From positions 6,897,624-6,961,623 of the forward strand of contig NC_087071.1 in NCBI RefSeq assembly GCF_963678635.1: a DNA stretch of 64,000 nt. The letters are read 5' to 3'. The translations under genes and the position numbers were made by a program. Below are positions 24,011 to 31,562 of the stretch, one piece after another; position 1 is the stretch's first letter; each line of letters opens with the position of its first letter. The notes under the pieces are model-generated. The model did no database searches. It was not told the origin of the DNA and saw nothing but the letters and a program-made list of their open reading frames with translations. This DNA comes from Symsagittifera roscoffensis (Eukaryota > Xenacoelomorpha > Acoela > Convolutidae).

Positions 24011-24087
24011 CTAAAGAAGACATGAATAAAGAATGGTTAGTTTCTAATTTTAATAACTAGTTAATAATATGTATAGTTCATACTTAC
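24011..24087 (-). other. Predicted 77-nt intron directly after ORF3 stop codon
   Basis: On the minus strand the ORF3 stop TAA is followed by CAG and then GTAAGTATG, a near-consensus 5' splice site. Seventy-seven bases on, CATGTCTTCTTTAG is a good 3' splice site, with a CTAACC branch-point-like sequence about 25 bases before it. Length and signals fit a small invertebrate intron. Because it starts 3 nt after the stop, splicing would not change the protein. Confidence 0.6.
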
Positions 24088-24090
24088 CTG

Positions 24091-25283
24091 TTAGTCGTCG
24101 GGGAAGAAACCGTGGGGGAAGATGTCGTGTATGAGATCTGAAGTTGTTAGTAATTTAGCTAAGATGTGGATGATATTTTTAGTTTGAAGCAGTGGCCAAA
24201 GCAATTGAAGTGCTTTAATGGTGGTTAGTTCTTCAGTGCCAACTGCAAACTCATAAGGTGTGTTTTGGATTAGATTATATAATTTGTGATTGAATTTAGT
24301 GTTGTGGATGAATTCTAAAATGGGGATTTCTATAGGTTGAACAAATTCGTGTGGGAGAAGAAAGGGTCGGGATTCTTCTGCGTTGAAGGTCTTGGTGATG
24401 GGACAAAAAATATACATTTGGGTTATGGGATCATAATTTCGAAGAATACCATGAAGGTTAGTATCTTTAATGCAATATGTGAAGTTAAGAAAGAATGGTG
24501 AGGTATATTTGGAATTGATGAATTGAAAACGGTGGTGTGGTTGTCTGGAGGGGGTGTGAGGTCGAAGTGATTTTGGATAAAACGATAATATGTATATGTG
24601 TGAGTTTGTTTAGTGCGCAACATAATATCGTGTGAGCAGTGCAAATCTCTTTCATGTGGTGCAAGGAAATGAAAGGTTAGTGAAAATATTTGGAAGCGTT
24701 CTTTAAAACTTTCGTAAGCTTGTGTGTCTGTTAGTGCTTCTGAAATGATGTGGTCAAATTTGCGGTCAAAGATATTGAGTGTAAATACATATGGTGTTTT
24801 AATGAAAAATTGTTCTGTGATTTGTGGGTTAGCGAAGCGATCGTCGTCTAAGAATTGATCTTGGTTAGTTCTGATGATGTTATGATCGTAATATTCTAGC
24901 GTATATTCGTTAGCTCGGGGTGCAGTGTATGTTTTTAGTGATTTTTTATATCCGATGTAAGTAAATTGTCTAGGTGTTAGTGGTGTAGTGAGTCGATATA
25001 GCATGTCCTTATTTCGTTCTATATCGATGTGAGTGTTAGATAAAGGTAAGCAAAGGGGATTAGTAAAATGATAATATGAGGTCCAAGGAAGGGTAGGCAT
25101 TAAAACGTGTTCGTCTACAAAGTTACGTGTTTCGTTAGTGTCGTGAGGGGTGTTTAAGGTGTATTGTGGAAATGAGGGTAAGGTGATAGCTAAAAATTCT
25201 TTTGTATTAGTGTGATTTGGGTGATTTATATATTCACGGGCTGTTCCTGGTTTTGCTGGGAAGGATGGTTGGGGAACTTTCTT
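24091..25283 (-). CDS. ORF3: unknown accessory protein (frameshifted)
   Basis: I do not recognise this protein. The first part is open from 25,283 to 24,423 (286 codons), with its first AUG only at 25,100. The second part is open to 24,091 in the -1 frame, and the two overlap. The downstream frame continues naturally upstream of its first Met, with coding-like sequence such as LHGILRNYDPITQ. One frameshift near the C-run at about 24,548-24,555 therefore probably split a single protein of roughly 390-400 residues. The upstream end opens right after a TAA-AAG junction at 25,281-25,286 and overlaps the Ser/Thr/Pro-rich ORF. Composition is Tyr, Phe, His and Thr-rich, with few Cys and no signal peptide. 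Decayed homologues lie at 54,430-56,500 and 59,830-60,600, so it is an old element gene. Confidence 0.6.
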
Positions 25284-25897
25284 TTAAAAGTGCGGTAAGC
25301 TCTATTAGTGCTGAGTGAAGATTCAGTAGATGTGGATGATGGTGCTAATGATTCGGTATAAATTGAAGAGGGTGTAGGGGTAGGAGGGTTGGATGAATCT
25401 TTTGTGGATGAAATTTGGTTTATGATGGGGGTATCAAGGTGGTAGGGTTGTTGTTGTAATGTAATAAAATTATCTAGTTCTGGGGAGATTTGGGGGGTAT
25501 CTGGAGAATTGGATGATCGGTCTGAATGATGTGAAGAATAGGTTGGAGTGACTTGGGAAGCATAAGAGGGTGTAGAATTGGTGGGGACGGGGTTATTTGG
25601 TAGCATTGGTTGAAAAGGGGGGTAGGAAAAAATTCAGGGGTTGGTGTGAAAATTATTGAATGGAGATGGTTCAGAGTCGGCAAATTCGTCGGGGGTTTCA
25701 ATATTCGGGTTATTGAGTTGTGATGTGCAATATAAAACTGAGATGTGTGAATTAGTATCGGAATTCATGCCTGATGTTACATTACTGGTTGGGAAATCGG
25801 GTGGCGGGAAAGCAAAAAGTGGTATTATTGTAATTGGAGTAGTGAGGTTGGTTGGGTGGGAATTTGAACGGTGTAGGGATCCAAGTTGTCGGCTCAT
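25226..25897 (-). CDS. Ser/Thr/Pro/Asn-rich ORF overlapping the Env stop
   Basis: The start ATG overlaps the Env stop (ATGA, 25,894-25,897), a layout typical of termination-reinitiation. The first block is 87 codons and ends in an in-frame TGA at 25,634-25,636. The same frame then runs on through an AUG at 25,606 to 25,226, giving a second block of 126 codons. Both are dominated by Pro, Ser, Thr, Asn and Gln, with no domain, signal peptide or membrane segment. Possible readings are a disordered regulatory protein, or a C-terminal extension of Env made by frameshifting. The TGA is probably a mutation, since the composition is continuous across it. Confidence in coding is moderate; function is unknown. 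Confidence 0.5.
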
Positions 25898-27372
25898 CGT
25901 GGGCTAAAAAAATTATTATTTTGAGACTGAAAAGCGGTGGTATGGGGTTGTTCTAGAATTTGTTCATAAGTATTTTCATCTTGTGAGTGGCGTGTCATTA
26001 TATGTTGGATGGGACTTTGTGATATGGTTGGTCTAAAATTTGGATTATGTGTTATTGCTAAGTTTCGAAAATTACGTGGGACTAGGGATAATGGATGGTT
26101 ATGTGGTAGGGGTGGTAACTGTGGTGCTGTTGGCGTTGTGTCTACATTGTTATGTTCTTCGTCGTATGTGTTCTGTCTTGTTGCTATTTTTGTGTTGTAT
26201 TCTTTTATTTGTGCATCTAAAAGAATTTTGTTTATTGATGTAGAAAAAATTCCAAAAAATCCTGCAAATAGTATGCGTGCTACACTTGCTTGTCTATTGA
26301 CTTGTGTGTGTATAGCACATGTGTTATAGATTCCTTTTAAGAGTGAAAAAAGAAATCCAATAAAGTTAAACATTGCGTATAAAATAGTCAGTTTTTCTAA
26401 GATGTAGTAGGGCCATCCTAGAAAATCAAGAATTTCATTCTTGAGTGTAACAAAGCTAAAAATATTGATAGGTGATATATCTTGGGGACGGTATTTTTCA
26501 CCGTTTAGATATATATAATCTTTAATGTCTTTAAAATATCCGCTATAGTCTTGCGTATAGATGTCTGCAAATCCTGCGGTTTCGGCAAGTTTGCGTAAGT
26601 TTTGGTCAATTGATTGTCTTTGTATTGTGTCCATTTGTGTTAATAATTCTTGGAATTGTTGTGTTCTAATGTGATGTTGAATATCTGATTTTGAGTATAT
26701 TCCTATTGATTGTAAGTCTATATTTGGGTTTCGAGCGATAGCGCGAATGCTTTCTGGTGAAAATTTTTTGAGTGATTGCATTAATGTGGGATATGGGGTG
26801 AGAAGGTAATATTTATCTTCATCAGGGTTTAGTTGTACTACATTGTGGCTATTTTCTGATCCACATGGGACTGCGGTATCCCAGAAATAGGTTCTTCTTG
26901 AAAGTGTGTCAACGAAATGTACTTTGTTCTTATAAAAGATAGGGATTCTTTTATAGCATCGTTTGTCTTCAAAAACGTATAGTGGTGATACTTTTTTGGT
27001 ACAAGTAAAAAACCATAAAATGTTTCCTTCATAGTCTAAGAAATTTGATCTAATTCCTGATAGTAAGTATCCTGCGTAGGGTATTTTTAATACTGCTAGT
27101 GCAAGTGATTGTAATCTTTGTGTTCTTTCTAATTCGCATAGTTGGTGTAGTGTTTCTAATTCAGAGAGTGACATTTCTTGAAAAATTCGGCTAATCGTGT
27201 AGTCTAGTTTCATATCTAAGTGAATATCATAGTGGATATTACCGAAATATGTACTATTCATTAGTGATAGTTCTTGTAAACGTGTGCTTTGATCGTCTTG
27301 GGGCTTTAAATGTCCACCAGGTTGACCTGTATTTTTTTTGAAAATGAACTGGTATGTATGATGTTCCTTCAT
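25894..27372 (-). CDS. Env-like glycoprotein, main ectodomain and membrane part
   Basis: A 492-codon open frame that continues the Env frame of 27,254-28,228 after a shift in an A8 run (27,332-27,339). The overlap of the two frames (27,254-27,372) shows that the real protein passes through the A-run. The ectodomain contains a CYKRIPIFYKN...VHFVDTLSRRTYFWDTAVPC segment. It resembles, from memory of the families, the glycoproteins of chuvirus/mononegavirus-like viruses captured by arthropod retroelements, more than the baculovirus F-type Env of Drosophila gypsy. Two hydrophobic stretches lie at about residues 314-348 and 361-382, followed by a Pro/Asn-rich tail of about 110 residues. Relics of this part occur in family B at 61,140-62,050. 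Confidence 0.75.
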   Translation of the reverse strand: MKEHHTYQFIFKKNTGQPGGHLKPQDDQSTRLQELSLMNSTYFGNIHYDIHLDMKLDYTISRIFQEMSLSELETLHQLCELERTQRLQSLALAVLKIPYAGYLLSGIRSNFLDYEGNILWFFTCTKKVSPLYVFEDKRCYKRIPIFYKNKVHFVDTLSRRTYFWDTAVPCGSENSHNVVQLNPDEDKYYLLTPYPTLMQSLKKFSPESIRAIARNPNIDLQSIGIYSKSDIQHHIRTQQFQELLTQMDTIQRQSIDQNLRKLAETAGFADIYTQDYSGYFKDIKDYIYLNGEKYRPQDISPINIFSFVTLKNEILDFLGWPYYILEKLTILYAMFNFIGFLFSLLKGIYNTCAIHTQVNRQASVARILFAGFFGIFSTSINKILLDAQIKEYNTKIATRQNTYDEEHNNVDTTPTAPQLPPLPHNHPLSLVPRNFRNLAITHNPNFRPTISQSPIQHIMTRHSQDENTYEQILEQPHTTAFQSQNNNFFSPR

Positions 27373-28228
27373 TTGGAGGATGACTTGTGGCGTATGGGTC
27401 GACTTTTGTTTTTCCAGTGGTCATGTCGAATCCTTTTTCGTATTCAACTAGTATTTCGGAGTATTGTGTTTTGTGAAGTGGGTTTCTGTATTTACATGCA
27501 AGTTCTGTTTCTTGATATATTTGAAAACGTGTTAATTTATTTTCTATATTATGAATGTTTCTAAAATTAGAACTTATTTTTCGTAATGGATTTACTTGTT
27601 CATATGGTATTGATTGTATAAAATATTTTTCGTGAAATTTTATCATACGAGCGTGTATTTTTGCTACTTGAAATGTTGTACATGTGTCTTCGGGGAACCA
27701 AACAATTGTTGCTTGTGTTCTTGTTGTAGGGTCACAATAGCCTTGGTCGTTTTTACAAGGTAATCTAATTCCTTGATAGATCATTGTGTTGTCTGATAAA
27801 TCTCGTGTGAGTTGAATTTTTTCGAGTTGTATTTTCCAATCGAAAAACATTATTTCTTGGTATCCTTTATTTTTTGTGTCTGCTTTGCAGTTTGATGGGT
27901 TATTTATACCAATGTGTGGTATCCAGTGTTTATCGTGCATGTCATAGATTAATCGTCCGTGTGCGCCGTTATATGGGTACTTTTCATCTAATTTTATATG
28001 TCCTTGATATCTTTCAAGTTCTGCTTGATGTACAGAATCTGAAAAAACTTGGAAATATACTAACTTTCTATCTGTGTTTTTATTTTTTGTGATGTTTAGT
28101 CGGAGTAACTCGTTTTTACAATCTTCGGGATTGAGATGTAAAAGTCGTTCTATATTACTCTGGTAGAATGATTCATGGTCAAGTCGGTTTTTATTTCCGT
28201 TTGAGACTTGTGAACAATGTACTTTCTT
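27254..28228 (-). CDS. Env-like glycoprotein, N-terminal ectodomain
   Basis: A 324-codon frame open from just after the TAA at 28,229-28,231, although its first AUG is only at 27,940. The 96 codons before that AUG read as ordinary protein (Cys, Leu and acidic residues, several possible N-glycosylation sites), so the AUG is not the true start. It is in the same frame as the signal-peptide ORF upstream. It holds conserved-looking Cys residues and ends 119 bases inside the next Env frame. Family B keeps relics of it at 56,800-57,330 and 62,200-62,940. Most likely it is the surface half of Env, expressed as one protein with the signal peptide and the downstream frame. Confidence 0.7.
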   Translation of the reverse strand, partial: KKVHCSQVSNGNKNRLDHESFYQSNIERLLHLNPEDCKNELLRLNITKNKNTDRKLVYFQVFSDSVHQAELERYQGHIKLDEKYPYNGAHGRLIYDMHDKHWIPHIGINNPSNCKADTKNKGYQEIMFFDWKIQLEKIQLTRDLSDNTMIYQGIRLPCKNDQGYCDPTTRTQATIVWFPEDTCTTFQVAKIHARMIKFHEKYFIQSIPYEQVNPLRKISSNFRNIHNIENKLTRFQIYQETELACKYRNPLHKTQYSEILVEYEKGFDMTTGKTKVDPYATSHPPNEGTSYIPVHFQKKYRSTWWTFKAPRRSKHTFTRTITNE

Positions 28229-28507
28229 TTAAGAAAATGTTGCTGTGAATTTATATCCTATAACTGTAGTTGCTCGGGCTTTTGAATAGAGTGTCGCTAT
28301 TACATTTGTTGTTTCTATGGCTTGTGGTTCTGTTTCGCATTGTGATACTTGATTTATTGCATATTTGTGTAGTGTTTTTTGTTCGTTTTCTTCACAATGT
28401 GTTACTAATAAATATTGTGGTCCTGTGCGGGAAGAAGGGTTTATGTTTTGATTTGAGGTTATTAGAAAAAGGAGTTGGAGAAAAATTAAAATTTTTAGAA
28501 TATACAT
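28229..28507 (-). CDS. Env signal peptide and N-terminal segment
   Basis: A 92-codon ORF starting at the ATG at 28,507. The first 18 residues (MYILKILIFLQLLFLITS) form a typical secretory signal peptide, followed by a Cys-containing luminal segment. It stops at a TAA (28,229-28,231), but the same frame continues at once as the Env ectodomain, so the stop splits a single protein. The stop lies in TTTTCTTAAAAGAAAGT, a small inverted repeat shared with the other frame junctions of this element. The start overlaps the end of the AUG-less ORF by 13 nt. Confidence 0.75.
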   Translation of the reverse strand: MYILKILIFLQLLFLITSNQNINPSSRTGPQYLLVTHCEENEQKTLHKYAINQVSQCETEPQAIETTNVIATLYSKARATTVIGYKFTATFS

Positions 28508-29622
28508 GTGTATGACAATCCTGAGTATGGGTTATAAAATGTGATGTAACCAATTGTCTTTTTGGTATATCTGTCGTATTTGTATATTACTTCAGTTGTT
28601 ATAAATGGTGGTGGTAGGGATTGAGCTGTTATATTTGGTGGATTTAATGGATAGGGATTTAATTTAACCGTGATTTCAAATTTTAATTGTAGACTATTCT
28701 GTTGGAGTATTTGGATGTTATGAGCACGAATGTCTTCGTGAATGTCTTGTCTATATTGTAGTCTATTTAGTGCCCAATTGTGGAGTCGGTTACTTTCTAG
28801 GTGTTGTCCAAATAATGGTGGAGGTGCTGTGAATGTATTCCAGTCTAGTCTTAAAGGAATATTTGTTGATGATTGTTCTCGATATCTAGCGTCGAGGTTA
28901 TTTGGGAAATTTAAGTTAAAAGGTGGTGGTGAAATCTGGCTTATTGATGGTGTTGATGGTAGTGATAATGTTTCTGGTAGTGATGAGGATGTTGTTGTAT
29001 CCGTAGAAATATCTATTGGATCATTGACTAAATTTAGTTCACCTTGTGTAAATGAATGTGTTGTCCAATATGGTAGTCGTGATGCCTGGTTTGGGGGGTT
29101 AAAGGGATTTTCACGTATTTGTTCAGATGTTGGTGTTGAACCTAAGTAATCTGATGGTAGGCTTGAGGTGCTACGTTGTGAAAGAAGCGTAGGGGTTTCT
29201 GGTAATATACCAATGGGGTTTTCTGGAGTGTTTTGTGATGGGGATTGAGGTATATCAAAATGAACTCGGGGAGTTTGAAAATTTCTGTTTCGTCGAGGAT
29301 GTATAATTTGTCTATTTATTTCGACTGTATTTTGGTTTTGACTAGGATTTCTTATTCTACTTAATTCTTGTGGTAGTGTTGGGTATAAGTTATATGTTGG
29401 TTCGCTTAGAGGTGCTTGTCGTTGAACTGGTTCTAGTGGTTCTGATAAGCGAGCGTGTCGTTCTTCAAAGGTATATGGGTTATCTTGAAAGGAAGTTCGT
29501 GTAGATGTTTGAGGATTTTGGGTAGTTAAAGGTGTTGTTGGGTTATCTTGGGATGATGTCGGTAAAGACTGACTATGTGACTGTTGGGTAGCAATTTTTG
29601 ATAGCTTTTTTGGTCTATTCTT
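28495..29622 (-). CDS. AUG-less 375-codon ORF between small membrane ORF and Env
   Basis: A long open frame (375 codons) that contains no Met codon anywhere. It begins right after the stop of the small membrane ORF, in the same frame, and ends in TAA 13 nt inside the Env ORF. The sequence is Pro, Ser, Thr, Asn and Gln-rich in the first two thirds, and more folded-looking in the last 120 residues (Trp, Leu and Tyr present). A block NPYTFEERHARLSEPL is conserved in family B (57,617-57,805 and 63,269-63,457), which argues that it is a real coding region. With no AUG it needs readthrough of the TAA, a spliced upstream start, or non-AUG initiation. If joined to the membrane ORF, the product would be a membrane-anchored protein of about 438 residues. 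Function unknown. Confidence 0.7.
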   Translation of the reverse strand, partial: KNRPKKLSKIATQQSHSQSLPTSSQDNPTTPLTTQNPQTSTRTSFQDNPYTFEERHARLSEPLEPVQRQAPLSEPTYNLYPTLPQELSRIRNPSQNQNTVEINRQIIHPRRNRNFQTPRVHFDIPQSPSQNTPENPIGILPETPTLLSQRSTSSLPSDYLGSTPTSEQIRENPFNPPNQASRLPYWTTHSFTQGELNLVNDPIDISTDTTTSSSLPETLSLPSTPSISQISPPPFNLNFPNNLDARYREQSSTNIPLRLDWNTFTAPPPLFGQHLESNRLHNWALNRLQYRQDIHEDIRAHNIQILQQNSLQLKFEITVKLNPYPLNPPNITAQSLPPPFITTEVIYKYDRYTKKTIGYITFYNPYSGLSYTCIF

Positions 29623-29811
29623 TTAGTGAAAAAGTTTATGTTTATTATAGTATTCTTCTAAAAAAAGAATTAGGAGAATTGTTGCTAGGGCGAATGTGAT
29701 GATTGCTTTTTTTATACATTTGCATATTGTCAAGATGAGGGATGAGAGAAATGTTATAAAAATTACAAATAGTAAAAAAATATCGGTTCTACTAAAAATG
29801 GTTCGTATCAT
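29623..29811 (-). CDS. Small two-helix membrane protein
   Basis: A 62-residue protein starting at an ATG that directly follows the stop of the frame upstream (TAAATG). It has two hydrophobic segments, about residues 11-30 and 36-51, separated by a Cys-Lys-Cys-Ile-Lys-Lys hinge, and ends in EEYYNKHKLFH. Family B has clear homologues at 57,922-58,146 and 63,574-63,798, in which CIKKAII and the EEYY end are kept although the rest has diverged. That conservation makes it a genuine gene despite its size. Roles such as a viroporin-like or Env-assisting membrane protein are guesses. Confidence 0.7.
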   Translation of the reverse strand: MIRTIFSRTDIFLLFVIFITFLSSLILTICKCIKKAIITFALATILLILFLEEYYNKHKLFH

Positions 29812-29898
29812 TTAGATAAGTTTTTGTGAATCGTACCTGTGGATATAGTCAATAGCTTTTGAAAGTTGGAGGTATAGTTCAAATAGGGAAAAGAAAAT

Positions 29899-30039
29899 TT
29901 AAAAAATAATGCAAAAAATGATTAGGATTATTACAAAAGATTCAAAGATATCAAAAAGAAATATTATAAAAGTTTTAAGTATCGTAAAAAAATGTTTGAG
30001 GTTTGTGATAATTATAGTGACTGATTGAGAGAAGAGCAT
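29899..30039 (-). CDS. Second tiny hydrophobic ORF (46 aa)
   Basis: The ATG at 30,037-30,039 opens a 46-codon frame made almost entirely of Ile, Leu, Phe and Val after a short polar start, enough for one or two membrane helices. After its TAA stop the same frame runs on for 27 codons to a TAA that abuts the ATG of the next small membrane ORF. I found no clear family B homologue, so support is weaker than for the 62-residue protein. It lies in the post-pol region where a spliced env-type mRNA would start. Confidence 0.4.
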   Translation of the reverse strand: MLFSQSVTIIITNLKHFFTILKTFIIFLFDIFESFVIILIIFCIIF

Positions 30040-30632
30040 TTACGAAATGACTTCTTGATCGAATATTTTTTGTTGTTTGGGGCAATTTTCAAGTGTGGTC
30101 GGATTATTTATTGGTTTTTTGACAAGTGGGTTGAGTTTTGTGAAAAATTGTTGGGGGCAATTTTTATGGTGATCGGGAGGTCTTCTTTGTCTTTATTTTC
30201 ATTTGTCAAATGATCTGGGGTATTTTTGAGATTTTTATACTTTAGGCTAATTAAAATGGTCGTTCTTTTACTTTAGGCTAATTTAACATATTTGTTTGGC
30301 GGATATTTGAGGTCTGAGTTGGGGAAATATTGTTGATCTTTGGTTTATTAGATAAGGGAGGGTTATGATATTATGGTGATAATTATTTTAGTTGTCAAGT
30401 TGGAGTGGTTTGCTTATTTTTGACCTGGAGGTCGTAAAGTTATAATTATAGATATGCCTGGAGTTTAATATTTTTCATCTAGTTGGTTTGTGTTAGAGTT
30501 ATAGAAGGTGACGGATTGGATGAATCCTATTGGCCAATTTTGAACTAGAATCCCTGCGTGTTTGTCAGCATGTTATTTTGAAAAATGAAAGTGTAAAATG
30601 TTTCAGAGGTGCAAAGATTATTAAATGTAGAA
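30040..30632 (-). other. Pol to env intergenic region of element A
   Basis: About 590 bases with no convincing ORF on the minus strand. The plus-strand frame at 30,025-30,213 has no motif. This would be the natural place for the leader and splice acceptor of an env-region mRNA, but I could not pick one acceptor with confidence. Confidence 0.4.
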
Positions 30633-31562
30633 TTAAAGTTGTTTTTGAAATTCAACTTTCGTTAATATTTTAGATTGTGGGATGAATAATTTATAATTTT
30701 TACGTGGTTGATTTCTAAGTGGTGAAGACTCTCTATGTTCTGATTTGTCGATTTGTTCTTGGGGTATTATTTGTTCTGTCATTTTTCTATTTTTTCTTTC
30801 TTTTTGAAATGTATTTTGATCTAGATTTTTTGTATTGTTTTTTGTGGTGGTTGATTTTGTTATTTGGTTTTTGAGGTGAAAATGTTTTTGTTCCTTTGTT
30901 GTATTTTCTGTATGTGGGTCATTTTGAATAACTTGTAAACCTGTAAAAGAATATAATTGAGTTAGTTCGCGGAGTGCGTATTCTTTTGGATAATAAGGTA
31001 ATAGGTTATTTCGGTGTTGAACGATTTCTTTTTTGTCTGAGTCGGTGATTTTATATGTGACATCAGTGGGTTTTGCAATTATTTGGTATGGTCCTTTACG
31101 AAGGGGTTGTAATTTTTTTGAAATTCCTTTTTGAGTATTAAAATTGGGTATTAAAACAAATGTTCCAATTTTTAAATCGGAGGCTGGTGTAAAGCGTGAA
31201 TTTATTTGTTCATTAATGTTTTGCCTTTGTAACAACTTTTTTGTTACTTTTTGGTAAATTTCATTGTGTTTTTTATCTCTGTTTAAAATCCATTCGGTGT
31301 GTGTACCGGAGGCTAATTTAAGAATTTGTGGGTGATGAAAATGATCTTCATCGTGTGTATGTAAAGGTAGGTTATAACAGATTGAGTCTTTATTTGGTTG
31401 ACAATAACCTTGTGCGTTTTTATGAGAGTTTGCTGTAAACATTATTGGTTTGCGTGGCTTTTGGTTAAAAACCATTTCATATGGTGACATTCCTAGAGTT
31501 GTCGTAATTTGTGAATTATATGCTAAGGGAAATAATTTTACATCTGCTGACCATTCGGTGTA
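30633..31562 (-). CDS. Integrase, C-terminal part of Pol (after in-frame TGA)
   Basis: Same frame as the RNase H-integrase ORF upstream, separated from it by a TGA (31,563-31,565). Codons directly after the stop already read as integrase (a WSADVKLFPLAYNSQ block), so the ATG at 31,490 is internal. It includes MSPYEMVFNQKPRKP, the usual end of the integrase core in Ty3/gypsy, and LKIGTFVLIPNFN...KLQPLRKGPYQII, the GPY/F module of the C-terminal domain. A Lys/Asn/Thr-rich tail of over 100 residues follows, ending at 30,633. The TGA would truncate integrase after the catalytic Glu. Confidence 0.85.
   Translation of the reverse strand, partial: YTEWSADVKLFPLAYNSQITTTLGMSPYEMVFNQKPRKPIMFTANSHKNAQGYCQPNKDSICYNLPLHTHDEDHFHHPQILKLASGTHTEWILNRDKKHNEIYQKVTKKLLQRQNINEQINSRFTPASDLKIGTFVLIPNFNTQKGISKKLQPLRKGPYQIIAKPTDVTYKITDSDKKEIVQHRNNLLPYYPKEYALRELTQLYSFTGLQVIQNDPHTENTTKEQKHFHLKNQITKSTTTKNNTKNLDQNTFQKERKNRKMTEQIIPQEQIDKSEHRESSPLRNQPRKNYKLFIPQSKILTKVEFQKQL

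Noticed and set aside
28742-29149. 135-codon plus-strand ORF and other plus-strand frames within element A (26,009; 34,986; 35,694; 35,979; 32,074)
   Set aside because: They lie antisense to minus-strand genes with clear motifs or conserved blocks. They are rich in Cys, Phe, Leu and Val as expected from reading A-rich coding sequence on the wrong strand, and show no domain.
29623-29625. Alternative genetic code with TAA as a sense codon
   Set aside because: Gag, RT and ORF3 end normally at TAA, and the long gag frame contains no TAA. Reassignment would extend these into unrelated sequence.
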